A stretch of 13,274 nucleotides of DNA, from contig DDKG01000292.1 of the NCBI GenBank assembly GCA_002339265.1, positions 1 through 13,274 on the forward strand, in the 5' to 3' direction. The stretch comes from Massilia sp. UBA2604. GTDB taxonomy: Bacteria > Pseudomonadota > Gammaproteobacteria > Burkholderiales > Burkholderiaceae_D. Positions 1-6,678 of the stretch are shown piece by piece; the stretch's first letter is position 1, and each line of letters opens with the position of its first letter. The notes below the pieces were generated by a model, which saw only the letters and a list, made by a program, of their open reading frames with translations, was not told the origin of the DNA and searched no databases. Position numbers and translations under genes: made by a program.

Positions 1-75
1 TTTTACACGGCCTGGACCGATTGCGGACAGCCAGTATGGCTCAGTATGCGAATTTCCTGCCGGCAAGGCAAGTAA
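1..75 (+). CDS. Possible C-terminal tail of a plus-strand gene entering from the left edge
   Basis: Frame 1 is open from the first base to a TAA at 73-75 and reads as a 24-residue tail with two Cys and two Trp (it contains TAWTDCGQPVW and ends in CRQGK). It would converge on the minus-strand gene that ends at base 85. Third-position GC is lower than in the neighbouring genes and the tail matches no family I recognise. Other frames are also open over this short stretch, so this may be chance. Confidence 0.2.
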   Translation, partial: FYTAWTDCGQPVWLSMRISCRQGK

Positions 76-84
76 CAGTCATCG

Positions 85-417
85 TCAAGCACGCGAAAGC
101 GCCGAAAACCATGCCGCATAGGGCGTATTGCCCACCATCCGCCGATTGAAATCCGGCGCACCATCGTCCCACCACACCGGTCCCCGCTCTCCCAATGCCC
201 GCTTGGCCTCATCAACCGCCTTGCGCGCCGCCCGCTCGGCATTGCCATCCCGCGCCTTCAGGGCGGCGGCGACTTCCCTGCGCGCCTTCATCAATCGGTC
301 AACCAACTGCTGGCGTTCCTCCGGCGCCAGATTGGGATTGCTGGCTCGCCAAAGGCGCCCCGAGACGACGAAATACCGTCCGTCTGGCGTAGTGGGATAT
401 TTTTCGGGTGAAGGCAT
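85..417 (-). CDS. Conserved hypothetical protein, 110 aa
   Basis: This is a small soluble protein of unknown function, with no signal peptide and no membrane segment. The N-terminal block (about residues 8-30, TPDGRYFVVSGRLWR) and the block at about 75-95 (GERGPVWWDDGAPDFNRRM) look like the conserved ends of a family of short proteobacterial proteins that I know only as hypothetical. The middle (about 30-75) is rich in Arg, Glu and Ala and is probably a helical hairpin. The start is the ATG at 415-417. No clear Shine-Dalgarno sequence precedes it, although a TATAGT hexamer (424-429, minus strand) ends only six bases upstream. If that is a -10 box the message would be nearly leaderless, but no good -35 is visible. 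It lies 39 bp downstream of the TPR gene on the same strand and may be co-transcribed with it. Confidence 0.72.
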   Translation of the reverse strand: MPSPEKYPTTPDGRYFVVSGRLWRASNPNLAPEERQQLVDRLMKARREVAAALKARDGNAERAARKAVDEAKRALGERGPVWWDDGAPDFNRRMVGNTPYAAWFSALSRA

Positions 418-456
418 GGCCGCACTATACCCAAAGCCGGCACGCGCAGCCGTTCG

Positions 457-1638
457 TCAGGGCTGCAGGCCGTAGCGATCGATGAACAGCTTGACGCCGC
501 CCGGATTGGCGCCCAGCCAAGCTTCCAGCCCCGGCCGATAGGACTGGCGGAACATCAGCAGCAGGATCGCCGGTTCCAGCTGGCCATCCTTCGCCAGCGA
601 CTGCATTTGCAACAGGGCGGGATCCGTCACGCGCTGGCCGCCGGCCGCGTTTGTTTCGTCCATGACCTTCAATGCGGTACGCCATGCCTCCAGCTCGATC
701 TCGTACGGCGATCCGGCCTTGGCGGCATCGTTCTTGCGCAGATTGAGCTCGGCCATCGCCAGCATCAGCCGGATGGCGTAGTTGGGGGTGTCCCTCGATT
801 CGGCGGTCGACTGGTCGACGTTGATCGACAATTTGCCGTCCGCCCCTTGAACCACCCGCACCCCGCGCCTGAATGCCAGCGCCTTGAGCGGAAGGCCGGC
901 AGCGGCGCGCAGCCTGGCCAACTTGCCCCAGCTCGGACGCTGCGACGGGTCGGCCGTGATCGACGAATACAACGCCGCCTCGGCCAGCCCACGCTGGCCC
1001 TGCGCCAGCAGCGCATCGGACAAGAAGCGCCACGCCTGCGCATTATTGGGTTCGATCTCGGTGGCGCGCCGGAACAGCGCTTCGGCGCGCGGCCAATCAC
1101 CCTGCACGAAATGGCAGTCGCCGGCGCCGACCCAGGCGCTCGACGCCTTCGGGTCGGCCGCCATCGCAGCCTCGTATTTGACCAGGGCTTCCTTCGGCTT
1201 GCGCTGCGCAAACAGAGCCGAGCCTTCGGCCAGCAGCTTCGCGGCCTGTGGATTCGGCGCATGCAGGGGCGATACGCCGTCGTCGTCCAGCATGCGCAAG
1301 ACCTCGTGCGCAACCGGGTCGTCGGAAGCCAGCGTGGTCGCGCGCTCGGCCAGCGCGCGCGCCGTCGCACGCAGTTGCGGCGCCTTGTCTTTCGGGGCCA
1401 CGCTGGACAGCTTGAACATCAGGCCTGCCTGCAGCGACAGCGGCAGCGAGGCCTGTGGATCGGCCTTTTGCGCGGCCTGGTACTTGTCCAGCGCCGCCTG
1501 GTATTTGCCCTGCCCCTCGAGCACGTGGGCGTCGCGCACCAGGGTGTTGCACGGCTCGCCGCACTGCATGGCGGCCGAAGCCGCCGTCGTGAAGAACGCC
1601 AGCAGCGCAGCAAATGTCAGTACACGGATGGATGTCAT
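457..1638 (-). CDS. Exported tetratricopeptide-repeat (TPR) protein
   Basis: The product is about 393 aa. It begins with a signal peptide (MTSIRV, hydrophobic core at about 7-19, then AASA before AMQC, predicted cut near residue 22), so it is probably periplasmic. Helix-turn-helix TPR units are visible at about 33-66 (GKYQAALDKYQAAQKADP) and in a run at about 134-240. The run includes KPKEALVKYEAAMAADP, a WPRAEALFRRATEIEPNN unit and a third weaker unit. TPR arrays bind other proteins; no catalytic motif is seen and the partner is unknown. Two Cys at about 26 and 30 (CGEPC) could form a disulfide. The frame extends to an ATG at 1665, but the ATG at 1636-1638 places the signal peptide at the N-terminus, and a weak TGAACG/TAACAT promoter (1692-1664) would start transcription between the two. 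The specific role is not recognised. Confidence 0.85.
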   Translation of the reverse strand: MTSIRVLTFAALLAFFTTAASAAMQCGEPCNTLVRDAHVLEGQGKYQAALDKYQAAQKADPQASLPLSLQAGLMFKLSSVAPKDKAPQLRATARALAERATTLASDDPVAHEVLRMLDDDGVSPLHAPNPQAAKLLAEGSALFAQRKPKEALVKYEAAMAADPKASSAWVGAGDCHFVQGDWPRAEALFRRATEIEPNNAQAWRFLSDALLAQGQRGLAEAALYSSITADPSQRPSWGKLARLRAAAGLPLKALAFRRGVRVVQGADGKLSINVDQSTAESRDTPNYAIRLMLAMAELNLRKNDAAKAGSPYEIELEAWRTALKVMDETNAAGGQRVTDPALLQMQSLAKDGQLEPAILLLMFRQSYRPGLEAWLGANPGGVKLFIDRYGLQP

Positions 1639-1717
1639 GGGGCGACCAGGCGACAAAACGCCCATGTTACCGCGCCGCCCGCCCCACGTTCATCACCGAA
1701 TGTCACGCCGGGTCGGC

Positions 1718-2830
1718 TTACTCGTCATATCTGCCCGTCATGCGGTCCCACCCGTGACGCACGGCCGACTTCATCCTGTCCCAGGTCGAGACGCCGCCAC
1801 GGCGCGCATCCCAGTCGGCGCGCAATTCCAGTTCGATCTCTTCCCATTGGCGGCCCGCGTACCTGCCGCTGCCGGCGATCTGCGAACCATAGGCATAGGC
1901 CGGCGCATAGTCCTCATACAGCCCGCCACTGGCGCCATACGTCAGCTTGAAGTGCTCGCGGTAGTAGTTATCGTCGCCGCCCAGGTCCGTGCCGAGCCGC
2001 TCGACGTCGACCTCGGTGTGGCGCAGCGTGTCGTCGACCTGCTGCTGGAGTTCGCTGACCTGCTTGCCGATCGAGACTTCCTCGGTGATGCGCGCCGATT
2101 TCTCGACCACGGCTTCCTCGGCGCGCTCGCGCATCTCGATGGTCTGTTCCTTGAACGCCGCCGCGTCGCTCGGGCTGATCGGCTGGTCCACCTCGCGCCG
2201 CTGGACGTCGACGTGTTCCTCGCGCAGACCGATGGTCTCGTGCACCGGGGTCTCGACGATGCGCGAGAAGATGCGCATGCCGCCGCGCTGGACTTCGCGC
2301 TTGCCGACCCGTAGCTGCTCTTCCACCACCGGGATGGTCGCGCTGGCCGAGGTGTCGCGCTGCAGCGAGGCGCCACTTGCCGCGCCCTGCCGTTGGGCCG
2401 ACGCAGACTGGCTCGACACCGCCGCGCCCGACATCGCGCCCTGCCTGGATCCGGCGCCGGACAGCTGCACGCCGGCGCTGCCGACGCCATCCGAATGTTC
2501 GTCGATGTCGACAGGCCCGAAAGCTTCGACGATGCCTGCGGCGCGTTCGGCCTCGGGCAATGAATCGGCGCTCAGCATCACCACATGCTGGCCACGCGCC
2601 AGCGCGCCTTCGTAGCGGCTCGCATGGTGCTTGTGCTCGTCGCCAAACAGGCCCTGGAAGAAGTGCTTGATGCCTGTGCCGATGCCTTCGGTGGCAGTCG
2701 CGCCGCCGGCGGCGACATCGACGTCGGACAGCCGCACGCTTTCGCGCATGAAACCGGAAGACAGCAGCTGGTCGTACGCGCTCTGCGCGTCGGTGCGGTT
2801 GTCGAAAACCGCGACTAGCGTATGGTGCAT
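1718..2830 (-). CDS. YflT (GSP17M-like) plus DUF2382/YsnF stress protein
   Basis: This 370-aa soluble protein has a recognisable domain order. Residues about 1-108 form a general-stress-protein-17M/YflT domain (MHHTLVAVFDNRTDAQSAY, then EGIGTGIKHFFQGLFGDE). Residues about 112-165 are a low-complexity Ser/Gly/Ala/Gln linker. Residues about 166-278 are a DUF2382 (YsnF/AvaK) domain starting IPVVEEQLRVGKREV and ending EVDVERLG. The C-terminal tail (about 288-370, YEDYAPAYAYG and AVRHGWDRMTGR) is of a type often attached to such proteins. These domains are linked to general or desiccation stress in other bacteria, but their biochemistry is unknown. The start at 2828-2830 has a near-perfect Shine-Dalgarno, AAGGAGGT (2837-2844, minus strand). 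It is the second gene of a pair with another DUF2382 protein just upstream. Confidence 0.9.
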   Translation of the reverse strand: MHHTLVAVFDNRTDAQSAYDQLLSSGFMRESVRLSDVDVAAGGATATEGIGTGIKHFFQGLFGDEHKHHASRYEGALARGQHVVMLSADSLPEAERAAGIVEAFGPVDIDEHSDGVGSAGVQLSGAGSRQGAMSGAAVSSQSASAQRQGAASGASLQRDTSASATIPVVEEQLRVGKREVQRGGMRIFSRIVETPVHETIGLREEHVDVQRREVDQPISPSDAAAFKEQTIEMRERAEEAVVEKSARITEEVSIGKQVSELQQQVDDTLRHTEVDVERLGTDLGGDDNYYREHFKLTYGASGGLYEDYAPAYAYGSQIAGSGRYAGRQWEEIELELRADWDARRGGVSTWDRMKSAVRHGWDRMTGRYDE

Positions 2831-3276
2831 GATGTACCTCCTTGGGTGATGACTTCAGGCACCCGGATCCCCGGCCTCGTCGAAACGCTCGACCTCGACC
2901 CGTTCCGCCTTGAGCGGACGGTGTCGAGGTGACGCTCCGCGTGCCGGACCCGGGTGATGTGCACTTCTTCCTTGATGCGGACCTTGCGCTCGACCACCAG
3001 CACTTCCTCGAGCACGGGGATGACCAGGGTGTCGCCCTCATGGCGATGGCCCGGCGTCTCTTCGATCCCGACGATGCGGTCGACCGGGACGCGTTCGATG
3101 CGCAGCTCGTCGCGCAGCAGCCGCTCGTCGATCGTGACGGGATGTTCGGTGACGGTCTTTTGGATGCGCACGCCGCGACCGGTGTCGACTACGCGCGTGC
3201 CGACGGCAAGCTGCTCCTCGACGACAGGGATGCGCAACGGCTCCTGATCGCTCGGCTCGGTGGTCGTGCTGGACAT
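2815..3276 (-). CDS. Stand-alone DUF2382 (YsnF-like) protein with an apparent 3' frameshift
   Basis: The protein as written is 153 aa. Two related DUF2382 half-repeats are visible: IPVVEEQLAVGTRVVDTGRG onward (about 16-66) and IPVLEEVLVVERKVRIKEE onward (about 86-120). The ATG at 3274-3276 is chosen because AGGAG sits correctly upstream; the frame itself stays open to 3384. After residue 120 the family pattern stops and the frame runs through the next gene's ribosome site and start, ending inside that gene. In the -1 frame from base 2914 the expected ending appears (LKAERVEVERF, then DEAGDPGA and a TGA at 2857-2855). That would give a 140-aa protein and leave a clean 24-bp gap before the next start. 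A one-base deletion, or a sequencing error, near 2914-2917 explains this. Function: probable stress protein, otherwise unknown. Confidence 0.85.
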   Translation of the reverse strand: MSSTTTEPSDQEPLRIPVVEEQLAVGTRVVDTGRGVRIQKTVTEHPVTIDERLLRDELRIERVPVDRIVGIEETPGHRHEGDTLVIPVLEEVLVVERKVRIKEEVHITRVRHAERHLDTVRSRRNGSRSSVSTRPGIRVPEVITQGGTSCTIR

Positions 3277-3333
3277 GCTGCACTCCTGGACAAGGCTGCG
3301 AGAAGAACGATCCAGCCTACGCCAAACAACGAA

Positions 3334-3362
3334 GGGCATGCGCACCATTGAAACGCATGCCC
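3334..3362 (-). terminator. Hairpin after the flavoprotein gene, terminator-like
   Basis: A perfect 9-bp inverted repeat (GGGCATGCG, 11-base loop, CGCATGCCC) lies about 30 bp past the flavoprotein stop codon. Read on the minus strand the stem is followed by TTCGTTGTTTGG, which is T-rich for this GC-rich genome. That fits an imperfect intrinsic terminator separating the flavoprotein from the DUF2382 pair. An operator role for the downstream gene is the alternative. Confidence 0.5.
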
Positions 3363-3390
3363 GGCGCCGCCAGGGCAAGGTCAAGCCCGG

Positions 3391-4644
3391 TCAGGCGCGC
3401 TGGTCAGGAGCCGCCAGCCACGCCAGAACGTCGCGTCCGGCCGCGCGGCCGCTGGCGAAGCAGGCGGTGAGCAGATAGCCGCCGGTCGGCGCTTCCCAAT
3501 CGACCATCTCGCCCGCCACGAAGGCGCCGGGCAGCGCGGACAGCATGCTGGTGCTATCCGCCAATGCGTCGAAGCGCACGCCGCCGGCGCTGCTGATCGC
3601 CTCGTCGATCGGACGCGGCCTAAGCAGCTTGACCGGCAGGCGCTTGATGCCCGCGGCCAGGCGCGCAGGGTCGGCATAGTCTTCGCGCGACAGGCATTCA
3701 TGCAGCAGCCCGGCCTTGACACCCTTGATGCCGAGCCGGCTTTGCAGATGGCTGGACATCGAGCGCGAGCCGCGCGGCCGCGTCACTTCGTCGAACACGC
3801 GCTCGGCATCGTGGTCCGGCGCCAGGTCGAGCCAGAGCGTAGCACTGCCCGTGCTCGCGATCTGGTCGCGCAGCGGCGCCGACAGTGCATACACCAGGCT
3901 GCCCTCAACGCCGCCTTGGGTGATGACGAACTGGCCCTTGCGCCAGGCGATCCCGCCATCCTGCTCTTGATAACCAGCAGCCACCGTGAGCAACGGCGCG
4001 CCGGCGTAGCGGCCGCTGAAATGCTCGCTCCAGCCGACGTCGAAACCACAGTTGGCAGGCGCCAGCGGAGAGATGGCCACCCCGCGTTCGGCCAGCAGCG
4101 GCTGCCAGGCGCCGTCCGAGCCGAGCCGCGCCCAGCTGGCGCCGCCCAGCGCCAGGATCGTGGCGTCGGCATCAACCAGCCGCTCGCCGTCCGGCGTGGC
4201 CAGGCGCAGCCGGCCGTCCTGCCAGCCCAGCCAGCGATGGCGCATATGGAAGCGCACGCCGGCCTCGCGCAGGCGGTGCAGCCAGGCGCGCAGCAGCGGC
4301 GCCGCCTTCATTTCGAGGGGGAACACCCGGCCCGAGGTGCCGACGAAGGTCTCGATGCCGAGATCGTGGATCCAGGCGCGTACGGCGTTGGCGTCGAATT
4401 CTGCGAGCCAGCGCGCCACTTCGTCCTGCCGCGCGCCATAGCGCCGCACGAAGTCGGGATACGGTTCGGAGTGCGTGATGTTCATGCCGCCCTTCCCCGC
4501 CAACAGGAACTTGCGGCCCACGCTGGCCATCGCATCGTAGACGTCGACCTGCACGCCGCCAGCCGCCAGCACCTCGGCCGCCATCAGCCCGGCGGGGCCG
4601 CCGCCGATCACGGCGACACGCTTGGAGGAGGAAGACTGGATCAT
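3391..4644 (-). CDS. HI0933-like FAD-dependent flavoprotein (TIGR03862 type)
   Basis: The product is 417 aa and probably cytosolic. An N-terminal Rossmann FAD motif (VAVIGGGPAGLMAAEVLAAGG, about 10-30) is followed by GRKFLLAGKGGMNITHSE (about 43-60), the hallmark of the HI0933/YhiN-like flavoprotein family. A second nucleotide-contact segment ATILALGGASW lies mid-protein, and the C-terminus has the FVAGEMVDWEAPTGGYLLTACFASGRAAG-type FAD-closing region. Members are annotated as NAD(P)/FAD-dependent oxidoreductases; the substrate is not known. The ATG at 4642-4644 is preferred over an in-frame TTG at 4666-4668, because a TACAAT -10-like box (4683-4678, minus strand) would start transcription almost on top of the TTG. 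It is transcribed divergently from the membrane-protein/XRE operon. Confidence 0.9.
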   Translation of the reverse strand: MIQSSSSKRVAVIGGGPAGLMAAEVLAAGGVQVDVYDAMASVGRKFLLAGKGGMNITHSEPYPDFVRRYGARQDEVARWLAEFDANAVRAWIHDLGIETFVGTSGRVFPLEMKAAPLLRAWLHRLREAGVRFHMRHRWLGWQDGRLRLATPDGERLVDADATILALGGASWARLGSDGAWQPLLAERGVAISPLAPANCGFDVGWSEHFSGRYAGAPLLTVAAGYQEQDGGIAWRKGQFVITQGGVEGSLVYALSAPLRDQIASTGSATLWLDLAPDHDAERVFDEVTRPRGSRSMSSHLQSRLGIKGVKAGLLHECLSREDYADPARLAAGIKRLPVKLLRPRPIDEAISSAGGVRFDALADSTSMLSALPGAFVAGEMVDWEAPTGGYLLTACFASGRAAGRDVLAWLAAPDQRA

Positions 4645-4677
4645 GGCGGTACGCAGGTGCGGAAACAAGGGACCCGC

Positions 4678-4683
4678 ATTGTA
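4678..4683 (-). promoter_or_regulatory. Probable -10 box of the flavoprotein gene
   Basis: TACAAT on the minus strand, 33 bp upstream of the ATG at 4644, predicts a short leader of about 27 bases. No convincing -35 hexamer is found at 16-18 bp spacing. Confidence 0.4.
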
Positions 4684-4708
4684 GTCGAGATTGCGGCGCC
4701 GAAGCCTA

Positions 4709-4726
4709 TGTAAAGGATGCTTGACA
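4709..4726. promoter_or_regulatory. Operator-like palindrome O1 overlapping the -35 box
   Basis: TGTAAAG-GATG-CTTGACA is one mismatch away from the perfect palindrome TGTAAAG-N4-CTTTACA. Its right arm contains the TTGACA -35 hexamer of the downstream operon, so a bound protein would block RNA polymerase. It is matched by a second copy whose start lies exactly 40 bp downstream. The likely ligand is the XRE protein encoded as second gene of the operon; this is inferred. Confidence 0.7.
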
Positions 4727-4749
4727 TGCGATCACGACCAGCCTACGAT
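4721..4749 (+). promoter_or_regulatory. Sigma-70-type promoter of the membrane-protein/XRE/hydrolase operon
   Basis: Consensus -35 TTGACA (4721-4726), a 17-bp spacer and -10 TACGAT (4744-4749; four of six consensus bases, with the key first, second and last present). Transcription should begin near 4756, giving a leader of about 27 bases before the GTG start at 4783. Both hexamers are overlapped or abutted by the two operator-like palindromes. Confidence 0.78.
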
Positions 4750-4766
4750 GTAAAGCATCCTTTACT
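4749..4766. promoter_or_regulatory. Operator-like palindrome O2 at the -10/start site
   Basis: TGTAAAG-CATC-CTTTACT has perfect GTAAAG/CTTTAC arms (4750-4755 and 4760-4765) and covers the expected transcription start. In addition GCATCCTTTAC (4755-4765) is the exact reverse complement of 4710-4720, an 11-bp inverted repeat that brackets the promoter. Confidence 0.7.
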
Positions 4767-4782
4767 AATCGCGAGGTGGATA

Positions 4783-5181
4783 GTGAAAGCAAATACGCAC
4801 GAAAAACGCACCGGCAAGGCCTACCTGCGGGAACTCGGCTTCTCGTTCGCGGTGTATGCGATCCTGCTGGTAGTGTCGATCCGCTTGGGTAGGCCGCTGG
4901 AAGAAGGCGTGCTGCGCACCGTGGTGCTGCTGTCGCCGATGATCGGCTTTTGCCTCATGTTGTGGGCCATTGCGCGTCACCTGGGCCGGCTCGACGAGTA
5001 CCTGCGCCGCAACCTGCTCGAATCGTTCGCGCTGGCCGCCGCCCTGACCGCGGGCCTCACCTTCAGCTATGGCTTTCTCGAGACGGCCGGCTATCCGCGC
5101 CTGTCGATGTTCGCGGTGTGGATCGTGCTGGCCGCGTCCACCGCGCTGGTGACCGTGGTGCAGGCGCTGCGCCGGCGATGA
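4783..5181 (+). CDS. Four-helix integral membrane protein, first gene of the XRE operon
   Basis: The product is 132 aa from a GTG start at 4783, which has GAGGTGG (4773-4779) in proper position. Earlier in-frame starts such as 4717 would lie upstream of the promoter -10 box and are rejected. Four hydrophobic segments are seen at about 17-35, 44-65, 80-100 and 106-127. A polar stretch between the second and third (RHLGRLDEYLRRNLLESFA) carries the most characteristic motif: a LDE-x3-RR-x2-LES-type amphipathic helix. I recognise the type as an uncharacterised small inner-membrane protein often encoded beside a very small XRE regulator, but know no function. Its stop overlaps the start of the regulator by ATGA, implying translational coupling. 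It could be a sensor or modulator of the regulator; that is inference. Confidence 0.87.
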   Translation: MKANTHEKRTGKAYLRELGFSFAVYAILLVVSIRLGRPLEEGVLRTVVLLSPMIGFCLMLWAIARHLGRLDEYLRRNLLESFALAAALTAGLTFSYGFLETAGYPRLSMFAVWIVLAASTALVTVVQALRRR

Positions 5182-5381
5182 AGAACCATATTCGCGCGCT
5201 GCGCGCCGAACGCGGCTGGAGCCAGGCCGACCTGGCCGAGCGCCTCGACGTCTCGCGCCAGAGTATCAATGCGATCGAGACCGGGCGCTACGATCCCAGC
5301 CTGCCGCTCGCCTTCGCCATTTCACGGTTGTTCGGCCTGCCGGTCGAAGCCATCTTTTCACCCGATCAGGAAACCGCATGA
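5178..5381 (+). CDS. Small XRE-family helix-turn-helix repressor
   Basis: This 67-aa single-domain DNA-binding protein is nearly all Cro/C1-type HTH. Residues about 15-36 (SQADLAERLDVSRQSINAIE) are the helix-turn-helix, and the following GRYDPSLPLAFAISRLFGLP and VEAIF close the five-helix fold. No ligand or dimerisation domain is present. It overlaps the upstream membrane-protein gene (ATGA at 5178-5181) and the downstream hydrolase gene (ATGA at 5378-5381). The two TGTAAAG-N4-CTTTACA sites around the operon promoter are the obvious targets, so negative autoregulation is likely. How the repressor would be released is not shown by the sequence; the co-encoded membrane protein is a candidate. 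Confidence 0.92.
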   Translation: MKNHIRALRAERGWSQADLAERLDVSRQSINAIETGRYDPSLPLAFAISRLFGLPVEAIFSPDQETA

Positions 5382-6322
5382 AAAAAGCTTCCCTGTTGTT
5401 CGTCCTTGCGCTCGTCGCAGCCTCCATTGTCCCGGCCCATGCACAGGTTCCGAGCCCCGCCGCGCCGGCCGCCAACCGCTTCGCCGCCACCATCGAACCG
5501 GCCGAACGTTTCGAATCAGGCGGCCTGCTGGTCGAGCGCCACGGCAGCCGCGGCCGGCCCGTGATCCTGGTCCCCGGCCTGGCCAGCGGCCCATGGGTGT
5601 GGCAGGAAACGATTCGCCAGTTCAAGGACGAATTCACGCTGTACGTGGTCACCCTGCCCGGCTTCGACGGCCGCCCGGCGCCTACCGGCGAACCGTTCGA
5701 AGGCGCACGCGCCGCCCTGCGCGGCCTGATCGCCGAGCGCAAGCTGGACAAGCCGGTCATCATCGGCCACAGCCTGGGCGGCACGCTGGCCTATGCCGTG
5801 GCCCAGGACCTTGGCAACGGCATCGGCGGCGTGGTGGCGCTGGACGGGCTGCCGGTCTTCCCCGGCACCGAGAACATGCCGCCGCAGCAGCGCCCGCAGG
5901 CCGCGATCAATGTCCGCAACCGCATGGCGGCCAGCCGGCCCGATGCCTACGCCGCCGAGCAGCGCCAGTACATGCGCGGCCAGGGCGTGCTCGACATCGG
6001 CAAGGCCGACGACATCACGCCGCTGCTGCTGCGCAGCGACCGAGAGGCGGTCGGCGCCTATGTGGCCGACCTGCTGGCGCTCGACCTGCGTCCCGGCCTG
6101 TCGAAAATCAGCGCCCCGGTGCTGGTCGTGGCGCCGTTTTACCAGTACGATGCGGCTCAGGATGCGCTGACGGTGGCCGACAAGGTCGAGCACTACCGGA
6201 TGCTGGTCGAAGAGATTCCCTCGGTCGAGGTGGTTCCGATCGCGCCGTCGCGCCACTTCCTGATGATCGACCAGCCGCTGGCGCTGGCCGGCATCCTGCG
6301 CCGTTATCTCGACCGCCGTTGA
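5378..6322 (+). CDS. Secreted alpha/beta-fold hydrolase
   Basis: The product is 314 aa. It has a Sec signal peptide (MKKASLLFVLALVAASIVPAHA, cut predicted after AHA at about 22) and so probably acts in the periplasm or outside the cell. The alpha/beta-hydrolase core follows: strand and oxyanion region VILVPGLASGPWVW (about 62-75), nucleophile elbow GHSLGG with Ser132, and the catalytic His at about 293 in SRHFLMIDQP near the C-terminus. An acid residue is presumably in the APFYQYDAAQD region (about 252-262). It is an esterase, lipase or similar serine hydrolase; the substrate cannot be read from the sequence. The start overlaps the XRE stop by ATGA and has AGGAAA (5368-5373) upstream, so its expression is tied to the repressor operon. 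Confidence 0.92.
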   Translation: MKKASLLFVLALVAASIVPAHAQVPSPAAPAANRFAATIEPAERFESGGLLVERHGSRGRPVILVPGLASGPWVWQETIRQFKDEFTLYVVTLPGFDGRPAPTGEPFEGARAALRGLIAERKLDKPVIIGHSLGGTLAYAVAQDLGNGIGGVVALDGLPVFPGTENMPPQQRPQAAINVRNRMAASRPDAYAAEQRQYMRGQGVLDIGKADDITPLLLRSDREAVGAYVADLLALDLRPGLSKISAPVLVVAPFYQYDAAQDALTVADKVEHYRMLVEEIPSVEVVPIAPSRHFLMIDQPLALAGILRRYLDRR

Positions 6323-6332
6323 AAGGAATTTC

Positions 6333-6551
6333 ATGCGTCCTGCATCCCGCCCTGTGCTTCATTGGATCGGCCAGTACCTGCTGGCCGCCGGCACCATGTT
6401 CCTGCTGCTGTGCGCGATCGACCTGATGCGCGGCGACAGCCTGGCCGCGACCTGGGGCCCGACCCTGTTGTGGTCGCTCGCTGCGGCCGCCATTTTCGTC
6501 GCCGCACGCTGGCGCTCGGCCAGCCAGGCGATCACCGACAAGGCGCGCTGA
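6333..6551 (+). CDS. Two-helix small membrane protein, last gene of the hydrolase operon
   Basis: The product is 72 aa with two hydrophobic segments at about 10-31 and 40-60 and a short polar C-terminus. The ATG at 6333 lies 10 bp after the hydrolase stop, with AAAGGAA (6322-6328) as ribosome site. No conserved motif or family is recognised. Position and spacing argue that it is translated from the same message as the hydrolase. Confidence 0.75.
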   Translation: MRPASRPVLHWIGQYLLAAGTMFLLLCAIDLMRGDSLAATWGPTLLWSLAAAAIFVAARWRSASQAITDKAR

Positions 6552-6642
6552 ACCCGAAGATTCTCCAGGATGGATCAAGGCGTGTGACCTTGGCCTGCGC
6601 AATACTGCCGGGCTGGAATGCATATGCCTTTGTCATAGCTGC

Positions 6643-6678
6643 AATATTCCGCTTGACATGCGGTGTGGCAGGAATATT
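6643..6678. promoter_or_regulatory. Inverted repeat around the TRAP-binding-protein promoter
   Basis: AATATTCC (6643-6650) is mirrored by GGAATATT (6671-6678), with an inner CCGC/GCGG pair (6649-6652 and 6660-6663). The outer arms flank the -35 box and overlap the -10, a layout typical of an operator. No regulator gene lies next to it. Confidence 0.45.

Noticed and set aside
607..2314. Two long plus-strand open frames (607-1950 and 884-2314) opposite the TPR and YflT/DUF2382 genes
   Set aside because: Both cross gene boundaries of well-supported minus-strand genes and show no family motif or ribosome site.
2909..2919. Programmed ribosomal frameshifting in the DUF2382 gene
   Set aside because: The sequence at the join (GTC CGC TCA AGG) is not a slippery heptamer and no downstream pseudoknot is evident. 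A one-base deletion or read error is simpler.
3700..4713. A 337-codon plus-strand frame opposite the flavoprotein
   Set aside because: Antisense to a conserved FAD enzyme, of biased composition, and overlapping the divergent promoter region.
4717..4782. An upstream start that would lengthen the four-helix membrane protein by 22 residues
   Set aside because: It would start within or before the -35/-10 promoter elements. The GTG at 4783 has a good ribosome site and a sensible leader.
5269..6426. A 385-codon plus-strand frame overlapping the XRE, hydrolase and small membrane genes
   Set aside because: It is an Arg/Pro/Gly-rich out-of-frame reading of the hydrolase, which itself has a signal peptide, GHSLGG motif and ATGA coupling.
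6577..6593. CAAGG...CCTTG short inverted repeat after the small membrane protein gene
   Set aside because: Only 5 bp of stem with a 7-base loop and no T-run. Too weak to call as a terminator.
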